A stretch of 64,000 bases of DNA from Companilactobacillus formosensis (lineage in GTDB: Bacteria; Bacillota; Bacilli; Lactobacillales; Lactobacillaceae): contig NZ_BJDU01000003.1 in assembly GCF_005405305.1 (NCBI RefSeq), forward strand, positions 1 to 64,000. The letters are read 5' to 3'. The position numbers and the translations under genes were made by a program. The notes beneath the pieces were generated by a model that saw nothing but the letters and a program-made list of their open reading frames with translations, made no database searches and was not told the origin of the DNA. Below, one piece after another: positions 46,231 through 53,527 of the stretch (positions within the stretch are counted from its first letter, which is position 1; the number at the start of each line of letters is the position of its first letter).

Positions 46231-47394
46231 TTAAAAATTAACGAATTTAGCTAGGTTGTTAACCGTATCTAATTGTGTTTTAGTAGAGATGTGCCAATAG
46301 ACTTTCATTATCTGAGATGTATCAGAATGTCCAAGTTGAAGTTGAACAGCCTTGATACTTGATCCAGATTCAAGCATGAGCGAGCATGCTGTATGTCTGA
46401 TTCCGTGGACGTTAATACGTTTCAACTCATCTTTATGAGTTTTATTGTATTCATCGATAATGAACTGTAGCCATTTGTTGATTTTAGTTAAGCTAAGTAA
46501 TTTATTTTCTGTGTTGGGAAATAATAGCTGGTTAGGTTCAGTATCGATATTATATCCACGAGCAAGCATGCCTTTTCTTAGAAATGAAATCCAAGATTTA
46601 AGAATCTTCAAAGTTTGCTCATCAAGTCCAATGGTTCTAATTGAAGTTTTAGTTTTTGGCGTGTCAATGATTGGTGTATTGTCGATTCCACGACTGACGG
46701 ACTTATTGATTGATAAAGTCTTATTCTTAAAGTCAACATCAGAAATCTGTAAGGCTAGTAATTCGCCTTTACGCATACCCGTGAAGAATAGCACTCGAAA
46801 TGCTGCAATAGCTTTCTGGTTATGATCAGAATATGTCTTATAAAGTTGGTCAAAGAATTTAGTTGTTTCTTCTTTAGTCCAAAAGTTTAAAGGCTTATTA
46901 CTAACCTTAGTTTTCTTTCTTGGCATGATAATTAAATCCATTGGATTCTCAAAGATGATTCTTAATCGAATAGCTTCTTTAAAAACCATGCTTGCGTAGT
47001 ATTTAATCATCTTAAACGATGAGAACTTTGAAGACCACTTATTAACCGCTTTCTGGCACATAGGAGCGGTTATTTTTTTTACCTTGAACTTTCCTAATGC
47101 GGGTATGATGTGGTGCTTAACACGATTTAACGTGCTTTCCTTAACCGTGTTCTTGTACGAATCAAGAAAGTAACCATAAACATTCTTATAAGTTAAATCG
47201 TTATCAGTTGAATATCCGTGATTATCAATCTCGGACAACTTAGCATTTAAGAACTTTTGACATTCAGCTTTAGTCCTGAAACCACGCTTAGTAGTACGTT
47301 TTACTTTCTTAGTTAATGGGTCAATGCTACTAGGGTAGACACATCTCCACAATTCTTTACCTGATTTGATTTTATATTTTGTAATTGTTGCCAT
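46231..47394 (-). CDS. int: tyrosine-recombinase integrase
   Basis: A phage integrase (387 aa) with an AP2-like arm-binding N-terminus, a SAM-like core-binding domain (about 65-160) and a catalytic domain. The catalytic residues are Arg208 (FTGMRKGELLAL), His330-x-x-Arg333 (HGIRH), His356 (LGHSDTS) and Tyr366. GGAGG precedes ATG 47394. It would catalyse integration and, with an excisionase, excision. Confidence 0.96.
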   Translation of the reverse strand: MATITKYKIKSGKELWRCVYPSSIDPLTKKVKRTTKRGFRTKAECQKFLNAKLSEIDNHGYSTDNDLTYKNVYGYFLDSYKNTVKESTLNRVKHHIIPALGKFKVKKITAPMCQKAVNKWSSKFSSFKMIKYYASMVFKEAIRLRIIFENPMDLIIMPRKKTKVSNKPLNFWTKEETTKFFDQLYKTYSDHNQKAIAAFRVLFFTGMRKGELLALQISDVDFKNKTLSINKSVSRGIDNTPIIDTPKTKTSIRTIGLDEQTLKILKSWISFLRKGMLARGYNIDTEPNQLLFPNTENKLLSLTKINKWLQFIIDEYNKTHKDELKRINVHGIRHTACSLMLESGSSIKAVQLQLGHSDTSQIMKVYWHISTKTQLDTVNNLAKFVNF

Positions 47395-47412
47395 TTTTAA
47401 TCCTCCAAATTT

Positions 47413-47436
47413 AGCGTGGGAGCATAAATTTTAGAG
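47413..47436. repeat. 24-bp repeat, copy 1
   Basis: AGCGTGGGAGCATAAATTTT followed by AGAG, directly upstream of the integrase gene. A near-identical copy lies at 50483-50507 in the early region, in the same + orientation. Confidence 0.7.
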
Positions 47437-47514
47437 TTTAAACAGGCATCACCTCCTTAATTTTGGTAAAAATAAATAAGCCTAGCGTGAGACTTAGTTT
47501 ATTTTCGATGATTA

Positions 47515-48195
47515 TTAATGTGGCATTAGTGAATATATAGATCCAGCAAATAGAATTAAAAAGAAAGCAATTCCTATAATTGGATGTCCAGAAACAAAGA
47601 AGGCAAAACCACCTATAAGTCCAACCATTCCTAGACAACCTCCGAGAGCTTGATCGTTATCAGCTTCTTTTTTTCCGTTGGCCACACGTCTTTGCATTTC
47701 TTGTGGGGTAATAGTTTGGTTATTTTCTTGTTTAGCGGTTGTTTTTCTTTCATTTTTTAAATGAGCCGTAAATCTGAGCTTTAATGAGACAGGTTCAAAA
47801 AATTGCTTTACACTTTGAGTGCCGTCTTCATCAGTGATAACTTGCTTATATTTGCCCCCTTGTGGAATCAATGTCAAATTATATTTTTGGTCTAACGTGC
47901 TTTTTACATCTTCATCCATGTCCACATATCCAAAATCAATATTAGTTCCATTGTTAAAGTTGCTTGTTAGAAAAAGTTTGTTATCCTTAACATTCGGAAT
48001 TAACCCCATTGTAACGAATCCTAAACTGTCTAGTTGATACACCTTTTCTCCAAAAGTTTGTTCTTTAATATCATTATTAGACATGCCATCAAATAGTGAC
48101 TCAGGCTCACTATCTTTTAAATACCGAGTCCATTCTGAAAGAAGTTTAGGCAAGTTGTCATTAGTTACGACAGTTTTTTCAAAATCGCTGCTCAT
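47515..48195 (-). CDS. putative lysogenic-conversion membrane protein
   Basis: A 226-aa protein with a soluble N-terminal two-thirds and two C-terminal hydrophobic helices (about 183-222). The gene sits between integrase and the repressor module, so it is expressed from the prophage. Such genes are often superinfection-exclusion or host-fitness factors, but that is inference from position only. No family recognised. A rather weak ribosome site (GGGGGAAATATT) precedes the start. Confidence 0.65.
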   Translation of the reverse strand: MSSDFEKTVVTNDNLPKLLSEWTRYLKDSEPESLFDGMSNNDIKEQTFGEKVYQLDSLGFVTMGLIPNVKDNKLFLTSNFNNGTNIDFGYVDMDEDVKSTLDQKYNLTLIPQGGKYKQVITDEDGTQSVKQFFEPVSLKLRFTAHLKNERKTTAKQENNQTITPQEMQRRVANGKKEADNDQALGGCLGMVGLIGGFAFFVSGHPIIGIAFFLILFAGSIYSLMPH

Positions 48196-48257
48196 AATAT
48201 TTCCCCCATAAAAACATATTTTATAAATTCAGTATATCAGAAGAAAAGGGATAGAAA

Positions 48258-48656
48258 TTAAACAGCAGCCATTTTATTTCTAACAACATACTCGTATTGA
48301 AGAGGTATACAGAATTGTTGAATGAACATAATATAACTATTAAAGTGAATATCATTATCACGGCAATACTGTAGTAGTAAATCTATGGCTACTTTATTAG
48401 CAGCACTTTCAGCATTAATTTTTCCCACACTAGACTTGTCATACGTATAGCAAGAATCACCATTAAGCATATGACCAATCTCATGAGCCACCACCATTGG
48501 TAGTTCCTCTTGCTTGTACCAATTCGTATTAATAAACATCATGTTACGTTCTGGAATAGCCACGGAGGGCCAGTCTGAATCTAGACCGTTTAGAAATTCA
48601 AATCCTATGTGATGATCTAGTGCGTAATTCAATAAATAAGTTGTAACATCGCTCAT
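48258..48656 (-). CDS. ImmA/IrrE-type metallopeptidase
   Basis: A 132-aa zinc peptidase with the HEIGH motif (His58, Glu59, His62 in VVAHEIGHML). In related phages and ICEs such a protein cleaves the cognate repressor during induction. The gene begins three bases after the repressor gene and is co-transcribed with it. Confidence 0.9.
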   Translation of the reverse strand: MSDVTTYLLNYALDHHIGFEFLNGLDSDWPSVAIPERNMMFINTNWYKQEELPMVVAHEIGHMLNGDSCYTYDKSSVGKINAESAANKVAIDLLLQYCRDNDIHFNSYIMFIQQFCIPLQYEYVVRNKMAAV

Positions 48657-48659
48657 ACA

Positions 48660-48995
48660 TTATTTTCCCCCATCTAAGATACGTCTAATCATTTCTAATT
48701 CTTCTGGTGGTATTTCTCTACCACCATAACTCATGATGGTGTAGTCGTCTTGCATAGCATCTTTAATGTCTACTTTTTTAGACTTAGAACTAGTACTTGG
48801 ATCATCAGTCTTTCCCAAAAGGTAATCCACAGATACGTGTAAAACATTAGCTACCTTAGATAGGCTTTCAGTACTAGGCGTCTTAGTTTTCCAATGATAT
48901 ATGGAATTTGTGCCTAAGCCAGCTTTGTCATTTAGTTTTGTTAGGGAATACCCCTGTTCTTTTGAAACTTTTTTAATTCGTTCAAACGTTGTCAT
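48660..48995 (-). CDS. CI-like XRE repressor
   Basis: A 111-aa repressor. The HTH (about 5-60) reads IKKVSKEQGYSLTKLNDKAG, and the short acidic C-terminus carries a probable contact site for ImmA rather than a RecA-type peptidase domain. The start is ATG 48995 with ATGGAG nine bases upstream. It is leftward from the operator region and paired with ImmA. Confidence 0.9.
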   Translation of the reverse strand: MTTFERIKKVSKEQGYSLTKLNDKAGLGTNSIYHWKTKTPSTESLSKVANVLHVSVDYLLGKTDDPSTSSKSKKVDIKDAMQDDYTIMSYGGREIPPEELEMIRRILDGGK

Positions 48996-49027
48996 AACAA
49001 TGTTCTCCATAAGTTTGACGAATTTAA

Positions 49028-49044
49028 TTAGCACAAATGCGTAA
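49028..49044. promoter_or_regulatory. repressor operator O1
   Basis: TTAGCACAAATGCGTAA, an imperfect palindrome related to O2 and O3. It overlaps the -10 region of a leftward promoter (TTGCAA, 17 bases, TGCTAA). Confidence 0.6.
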
Positions 49045-49058
49045 ATGTACTTGCAAAA

Positions 49059-49075
49059 TTAGCATTTATGCGTAA
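49059..49075. promoter_or_regulatory. repressor operator O2
   Basis: TTAGCATTTATGCGTAA, 31 bases (three turns) from O1 and sharing 12 or more positions with it. Confidence 0.6.
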
Positions 49076-49187
49076 TAATTAATTCATCAAGTAATTGAGC
49101 AACAAAAACACACGACCACCGATACAATGCTTTGGCGAGAATTGTGGTAGTAGTAGGTCTTTCATTGCTTATTTAGTATGTCTTCAT

Positions 49188-49205
49188 ATTAGCACCTGTG
49201 CTAAT
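49188..49205. promoter_or_regulatory. repressor operator O3 (perfect palindrome)
   Basis: ATTAGCACCTGTGCTAAT is a perfect 18-bp palindrome. It overlaps the -10 of the likely rightward early promoter (TTGCTT at 49165, 16-base spacer, TATTAG). Confidence 0.7.
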
Positions 49206-49252
49206 TAAGGTCAATAACTTGATGAAAAAATAACAGTAAAGGGGTTGATTAC

Positions 49253-49456
49253 ATGCCAGAACAACAATTCGCAAAGGTAGCACATGACATTGAACGATCA
49301 ATTAAGATTGCATTGCTTAATCGAGATATGACTCAAAAAGAGTTAGCTGAATTGATTCATGCTAATCCACAACAGTTGAATAGAGCTATTAAAGGTGACA
49401 TGACACCTAAGTCACGTGAGTTACGTGAACAAGTTGCACGAGTTTTAAATCTATAA
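49253..49456 (+). CDS. Cro-like HTH regulator
   Basis: A 67-aa protein consisting almost wholly of an XRE-type HTH (MTQKELAELIHANPQQLNRAIKG). It is the first rightward gene after the operators. AAAGGGG precedes ATG 49253. The role as Cro is from position and size. Confidence 0.85.
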   Translation: MPEQQFAKVAHDIERSIKIALLNRDMTQKELAELIHANPQQLNRAIKGDMTPKSRELREQVARVLNL

Positions 49457-49474
49457 AAAAGAAGGCAAGAAATA

Positions 49475-50239
49475 ATGAACGATTTAGTAATTATGAAAGA
49501 TCAACAGGCAGTGACAAGTAGCTTACAAGTTGCAGAGAATTTCGAAAAGAGTCACAAGCATGTTTTAGAAGCGATTGATAACAAAATTCAATCAGCCGAA
49601 AATTCGGCCGATTACAAAAAGATGTTTTGCGAAGGAACTTATCAAGATACTCGTGGAAGAAATCAAAAAATGTACTACATGAATAGAGATGGTTTTACTT
49701 TCATCGCTATGGGATTCACAGGCTCTAAAGCAGATACATTCAAACTCAAATACATTGAAGCTTTTAATCAGCTTGAAAATGAACATAAGCAACACCAAAT
49801 TGACACAGAGGAATTAAGCCCAGAACTTAAAATGTTCAATCAAATCTTTAAATCAGTGGCCAATCAAGAGTTAGAGAATAAGAAACTTAATCATAAAGTT
49901 GATAATATCGCTGAAATTGTTTCATTGAACACAACCGATTGGCGTAAGACATCTCAATCAATTATTAGAAAGATTGCTTTAGCTCAAGGTGGTTATGGAG
50001 CTTACAAAGAAGTTGCTAGTGATGCCTACGCTGAAACGGATAGACGTGCTGGATCTAACTTGAAGACTAGACTTACTAATTTACGTAAGAATATGGCATT
50101 AGAGGGTGCTTCAAAGAGTAAGCGAGATAAGGCCAACAAGCTTGATGTAATTGAAAACGATAAACGTTTAAAAGAAATCTATATGTCTGTAGTTAAAGAC
50201 TTCGCTATTAAAAATAAAGTTTGGGAGAACGAATACTAA
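49475..50239 (+). CDS. Rha/ORF6C-type phage antirepressor
   Basis: A 254-aa protein. The Rha-family N-terminal domain (about 5-105) contains SLQVAENFEKSHKHVLEAI and MNRDGFTFIAMGFTG. The C-terminal ORF6C domain (about 120-250) is helical and includes KTRLTNLRKNMALEGASK. Phage proteins of this architecture act as antirepressors or early regulators. Its stop overlaps the next start (TAATG). Confidence 0.88.
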   Translation: MNDLVIMKDQQAVTSSLQVAENFEKSHKHVLEAIDNKIQSAENSADYKKMFCEGTYQDTRGRNQKMYYMNRDGFTFIAMGFTGSKADTFKLKYIEAFNQLENEHKQHQIDTEELSPELKMFNQIFKSVANQELENKKLNHKVDNIAEIVSLNTTDWRKTSQSIIRKIALAQGGYGAYKEVASDAYAETDRRAGSNLKTRLTNLRKNMALEGASKSKRDKANKLDVIENDKRLKEIYMSVVKDFAIKNKVWENEY

Positions 50240-50475
50240 TGGAATCCACACAAACAAGACAGCCAGGGCTAAACGATGAACAATTTAGCGAGCTAAAGAA
50301 AATCGTCGTTCAAGTTGTATCACGTAAATGGCTAAGAACTAAAGACTTACCAGGCTATTTAAATATGGCTGATAGCACAATTAGAGAAGTCTTGCCAGGA
50401 TTACCATTTCATACGGTAGGCACAATAAAACTTTATGATCCGAACGAAATTGACGAATATATTAAATCATTATAA
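50239..50475 (+). CDS. HTH DNA-binding protein (excisionase-like)
   Basis: A 78-aa protein with a winged/MerR-like HTH: KWLRTKDLPGYLNMADSTIREVLPGLPFHTVG, ending LYDPNEIDEYIKSL. The pattern matches helix_turn_helix_17/excisionase-type proteins. The start is ATG 50239 with GGGAG 12 bases upstream. It could be the excisionase for the integrase, but other phage regulators share this fold. Confidence 0.7.
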   Translation: MESTQTRQPGLNDEQFSELKKIVVQVVSRKWLRTKDLPGYLNMADSTIREVLPGLPFHTVGTIKLYDPNEIDEYIKSL

Positions 50476-50482
50476 AAAAACA

Positions 50483-50507
50483 AGCGTGGGAGTATAAATT
50501 TTATGAG
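50483..50507. repeat. 24-bp repeat, copy 2
   Basis: AGCGTGGGAGTATAAATTTT followed by ATGAG; it differs from the copy at 47413-47436 by one substitution and one inserted T. Here it supplies the ribosome site of the following small gene. Confidence 0.7.
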
Positions 50508-50628
50508 AAGTATTCCAGTACCAATGATTATATGGTTACCAATCTTAGTCTGGTTCGTGACTTACCAGCTTACTAAGACTGGTGGATTAAAAAACTGGTT
50601 AAAGAAGTATACAGATTTCTATATGTAA
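50503..50628 (+). CDS. 41-aa membrane peptide, phage
   Basis: MRSIPVPMIIWLPILVWFVT and on to KKYTDFYM: one N-terminal hydrophobic helix and a basic tail. GTGGGAG lies 10 bases before the ATG, within the 24-bp repeat. Unknown function. Confidence 0.6.
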   Translation: MRSIPVPMIIWLPILVWFVTYQLTKTGGLKNWLKKYTDFYM

Positions 50629-50639
50629 GGAGGGATGTT

Positions 50640-50810
50640 ATGAGTGCATTAAAAAAAGCCATCTCATGTGGTGATGAGATAACTTTATTGAATTGTGGAA
50701 GATACCAGCCCTATGAACTGGTTAGTAAGTATGGAACTAAGCTAGATTTACCAGATAGCTATACGGTTATTGTTCTGAAGAATAGTCAGGTGGCAAATGA
50801 CTTGCTTTAG
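50640..50810 (+). CDS. 56-aa hypothetical phage protein
   Basis: MSALKKAISCGDEITLLNCG and on to VANDLL. GGAGGG precedes the ATG by six bases. It looks like a small mixed alpha/beta protein; unknown. Confidence 0.6.
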   Translation: MSALKKAISCGDEITLLNCGRYQPYELVSKYGTKLDLPDSYTVIVLKNSQVANDLL

Positions 50811-50856
50811 CGGTTTCAATAGCTGTGAAGAAAAATTATATCAGAGGAGGTGTCTT

Positions 50857-50943
50857 ATGAATATTGATGGAACTTTATTTTTACTAATATTAATAATCAA
50901 TATATTAACGCTAATTGCTCTTATTAAAATTAGTAGAAAATGA
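50857..50943 (+). CDS. 28-aa membrane peptide, phage
   Basis: MNIDGTLFLLILIINILTLI plus a short basic end. GAGGAGG lies six bases before the ATG. The last 33 bases overlap, tail to tail, the leftward gene at 50911-51468. Unknown function. Confidence 0.55.
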   Translation: MNIDGTLFLLILIINILTLIALIKISRK

Positions 50944-51468
50944 TTTGAATTTTGAAAAATAATTAATATGTTGCTTTGTTGTTACCTTAATTGTACTAGG
51001 AAAAGTGTCGACAAAATATGAAAAATATTCTGAGTCGTCAGATTTCAAGTACGTAGATTCGTCGAATGGACAACTTTCATCATTGTTTAAACTATTGGAT
51101 AAATTCATATTGTTTATCGGCGATGTATAAGGGTTTAGTCCGGGGATAAAATCCTTAGCATGTTCCATTTCCCATTTTTTTGCATTTAGTGAATTCTGAT
51201 ATTTTCTAAACTGTTTAGGGCTGAAACCATTATCTACAATTTTTTTGCCAGCATTATCAAATAAGGTAATATCTGTGATTTTTATTGGCTTGGTAGATAT
51301 ATTCACTATTTCAAATGATATATTGTTGTGTTCACAAATCTGATCAACTTTTAGGTTTATAAGGTCAATTGCGTAGTGATTAAACCGCCAAGTATAAATG
51401 TATGAACCAATAGCTACAAGTAATGCAAGTACCCCGATGATGGTATCCCAAGATATTGTGAAATCCAT
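50911..51468 (-). CDS. counter-oriented membrane-anchored protein (moron?)
   Basis: A 185-aa protein with an N-terminal helix (ISWDTIIGVLALLVAIGSYIYTW) and a beta-rich soluble domain. It runs against the early operon, so it is probably expressed in the lysogen from its own promoter. This is the usual situation of a moron or anti-phage gene. The start ATG at 51468 follows AGAGGTG; an upstream in-frame start at 51489 overlaps that site. The family is not recognised. Confidence 0.65.
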   Translation of the reverse strand: MDFTISWDTIIGVLALLVAIGSYIYTWRFNHYAIDLINLKVDQICEHNNISFEIVNISTKPIKITDITLFDNAGKKIVDNGFSPKQFRKYQNSLNAKKWEMEHAKDFIPGLNPYTSPINNMNLSNSLNNDESCPFDESTYLKSDDSEYFSYFVDTFPSTIKVTTKQHINYFSKFKSFSTNFNKSN

Positions 51469-51513
51469 TTTTTCACCTCTTTCCGTCAAAAATTATATCA
51501 AAGGAGCAAACAT

Positions 51514-51630
51514 ATGAATAACAATATTCGAATTAAAACAGATGATGACTACAATCCAATCGGTGATACTGAACCATATGACACTTATGTGGACGATAAA
51601 TTAACAGGAGATGAACCACGTGAATTATAA
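51514..51630 (+). CDS. 38-aa acidic phage peptide
   Basis: MNNNIRIKTDDDYNPIGDTE and on to TGDEPREL; about a third of residues are Asp/Glu. AAAGGAG precedes the ATG. The next gene starts inside its 3' end. Unknown. Confidence 0.55.
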   Translation: MNNNIRIKTDDDYNPIGDTEPYDTYVDDKLTGDEPREL

Positions 51631-51871
51631 AGAGTTTAGTGAATTACTATCCGAACACAAAAAGATAAATAGAACTATTGAATACACTGAAACCTTAATC
51701 GATGAACAAAGACAACTCCAGGCAAATGCTGAGAGTCGAGACGATGAGGAGGCATACAGCAATTGTATTTTAAGACTGCAAGTCACGAACAGCCGTTATA
51801 AATCTGAGAATGATGACATTGAAAGCAAGCTAATTAAAGCGTTCCAGGAGGCTAACCATGAATATCAATAA
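51620..51871 (+). CDS. coiled-coil hypothetical phage protein
   Basis: An 83-aa helical protein with heptad-like LL-H-K-N-TIEYTETLIDEQR pattern. I choose GTG 51620 (AGGAG nine bases upstream) over ATG 51611, which leaves no room for a ribosome site. It overlaps both neighbours by a few bases. Unknown. Confidence 0.6.
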   Translation: MNYKEFSELLSEHKKINRTIEYTETLIDEQRQLQANAESRDDEEAYSNCILRLQVTNSRYKSENDDIESKLIKAFQEANHEYQ

Positions 51872-52115
51872 AGACGTGTTAGCGATTGAGAATGCTTTAG
51901 ATGAGTTCGTTCGAATCGGCGAGGAAATTGGACGTAAGTCAGAGCAGATTGAAGCATACGAAGCCAAGAAGTATGTGGAAAATGTCCAAGGGATTGAGAA
52001 TGAATCAATAACCTATCACATCGAGCGTTTAAAGCATCATCGAGATGATTTGATGATTGATAAGGCTAGAGCCGAAAAGAATGTTAGAGAAGCGTTTGAC
52101 CATTACTACGCTTGA
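51858..52115 (+). CDS. hypothetical helical phage protein
   Basis: 85 aa, predicted as two long helices (ALDEFVRIGEEIGRKSEQIE and a basic C-terminal helix). CCAGGAGG lies before ATG 51858, within the upstream gene. Similar in design to the gene before it, so the two may have a common origin. Unknown. Confidence 0.6.
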   Translation: MNINKDVLAIENALDEFVRIGEEIGRKSEQIEAYEAKKYVENVQGIENESITYHIERLKHHRDDLMIDKARAEKNVREAFDHYYA

Positions 52116-52129
52116 AGGGAGGTGAGAGA

Positions 52130-52315
52130 GTGACAATCAGTGAACGAGTGAATCAGATAATCATGGCATCGATTCACTACCGAAATAGGCAATTGGTATT
52201 TAGGTGGTGTATGTCTGAACACAATAGGCACAAGTACATATCGGCTGCTCAAGATTTAGAGCAAAAGAAAAACGCCCTGTTGACGGCAATCAGCAGAGGC
52301 GCATACATTAACTAG
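52130..52315 (+). CDS. 61-aa basic phage protein
   Basis: Starts at GTG 52130 with AGGGAGGTG upstream; an earlier TTG in frame overlaps that site. MTISERVNQIIMASIHYRNR is rich in Arg/His and ends SRGAYIN. Possibly nucleic-acid binding; unknown. Confidence 0.55.
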   Translation: MTISERVNQIIMASIHYRNRQLVFRWCMSEHNRHKYISAAQDLEQKKNALLTAISRGAYIN

Positions 52316-52354
52316 TTATTAGTTAAATTATACCACGAGAGGGGAATGAGTTTA

Positions 52355-52834
52355 ATGGCAACTTTATATGATCTAACAGGCAAGTATCTACAGTTAGCTG
52401 AGCTTGCGGAAGAAACAGACCCACAACTATTCAGTGACACGATGGACAGTATCACAGATGCAATCGAAGACAAAGCAGTCGGATATGCAAAAGTCGATAA
52501 AGAGTTAGCAAAAGATGAGAAAGCTCTTAAAGAAGAAGCTAAACGATTTTCGGCACGTGCTAAGACTATCGCTAACAATCGTAAGAACTTAAAGCAAAGC
52601 TTGCAAAACACAATGGAATTGACTGGAACAGAAAAGATTAAAACTCCTGAATTTACTATTTATATTCAAAATAATCCACCAGCTCTTAAGATTCCTGATG
52701 AGAGCCAGATTCCAGCTTATCTAACTAAGACTAATATCGTTCCAGATACGACCAGAATCAAAGAATTATTGAAGAAAGGAACCGAAGTCCCAGGAGCTGA
52801 GCTAGTAACTGGGTCATCGGTAAGGTTTAGATAA
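52355..52834 (+). CDS. Gp157-family phage protein
   Basis: A 159-aa protein of the siphovirus Gp157 family: MATLYDLTGKYLQLAELAEE at the start, a long charged coiled coil, then IKTPEFTIYIQNNPPALKI. Gp157 is associated with recombination/replication modules. The ATG at 52355 fits the family start and has GAGGGG ten bases upstream. The stop adjoins the ATPase gene. Confidence 0.88.
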   Translation: MATLYDLTGKYLQLAELAEETDPQLFSDTMDSITDAIEDKAVGYAKVDKELAKDEKALKEEAKRFSARAKTIANNRKNLKQSLQNTMELTGTEKIKTPEFTIYIQNNPPALKIPDESQIPAYLTKTNIVPDTTRIKELLKKGTEVPGAELVTGSSVRFR

Positions 52835-53527
52835 GTGACATTACATTCAATGAAAGATGTTTCTAAAACGGATAAATTTCGAGTCGCAATTTATGGAAAA
52901 CCCGGAACAGGTAAGACATCAGCAGCTAAATATTTAACAGGCAAATCAATCATTGTCCCGTTTGATAATTCTGAAAAAGTCCTGGGCGGTTTAGATAATA
53001 TCGAAGCAGAAACATTTGATAAATCGATTCCAACTAAAGAACTAGCAAGATTAGTAACAGAACTACCTAAGGAATTAACGGGATTCAACAACTTGATTTT
53101 GGATAACGTATCAGCTTTGGAAAAAGCTTGGTTCATTGAACAAGGTCGAAACTCAAAAAGCGGTATTAGAAACGAATTACAAGATTACTCAGGATGGACA
53201 AATTTCTTCATTCGTGTAATCGATTCATTTTACAAGTTACCTATTAATATTCTGGTTACCGCTTGGGAAACTCAAAATGATTTCACTTCCATGACTGGTC
53301 AAACATTTGACCAATATAGTCCACAGCTGAGAGATTCAGTTAGAGATACTTTCATGGGATTAACTGATGTAGTTGGTCGTGTGATGGTCAATCCTGATAC
53401 TGGCAAGCGTGGAGTAATCCTAGAAGGTAACGATGGGATTTATGCCAAGAATCGATTAGATGATAGAAAAGCTTGTGCAATCGAAGACCTATTTAAGTGG
53501 GGAACTAAGCCCACAGATGCCGAATGA
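52835..53527 (+). CDS. Sak4-like phage ATPase (AAA_24)
   Basis: A RecA-like NTPase (230 aa) with Walker A GKPGTGKT (21-28), Walker B NNLILDN and a DYSGWTNFFIRVID-type arginine region. Such proteins are single-strand annealing/recombination ATPases encoded next to Gp157 and a helicase. The start is GTG 52835; ATG 52850 is an alternative. The stop overlaps the helicase start (ATGA). Confidence 0.85.
   Translation: MTLHSMKDVSKTDKFRVAIYGKPGTGKTSAAKYLTGKSIIVPFDNSEKVLGGLDNIEAETFDKSIPTKELARLVTELPKELTGFNNLILDNVSALEKAWFIEQGRNSKSGIRNELQDYSGWTNFFIRVIDSFYKLPINILVTAWETQNDFTSMTGQTFDQYSPQLRDSVRDTFMGLTDVVGRVMVNPDTGKRGVILEGNDGIYAKNRLDDRKACAIEDLFKWGTKPTDAE

Noticed and set aside
47438-47638. Leftward open frame overlapping the 226-aa gene
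   Set aside because: It is another frame of the conserved-looking gene at 47515-48195, with no ribosome site.
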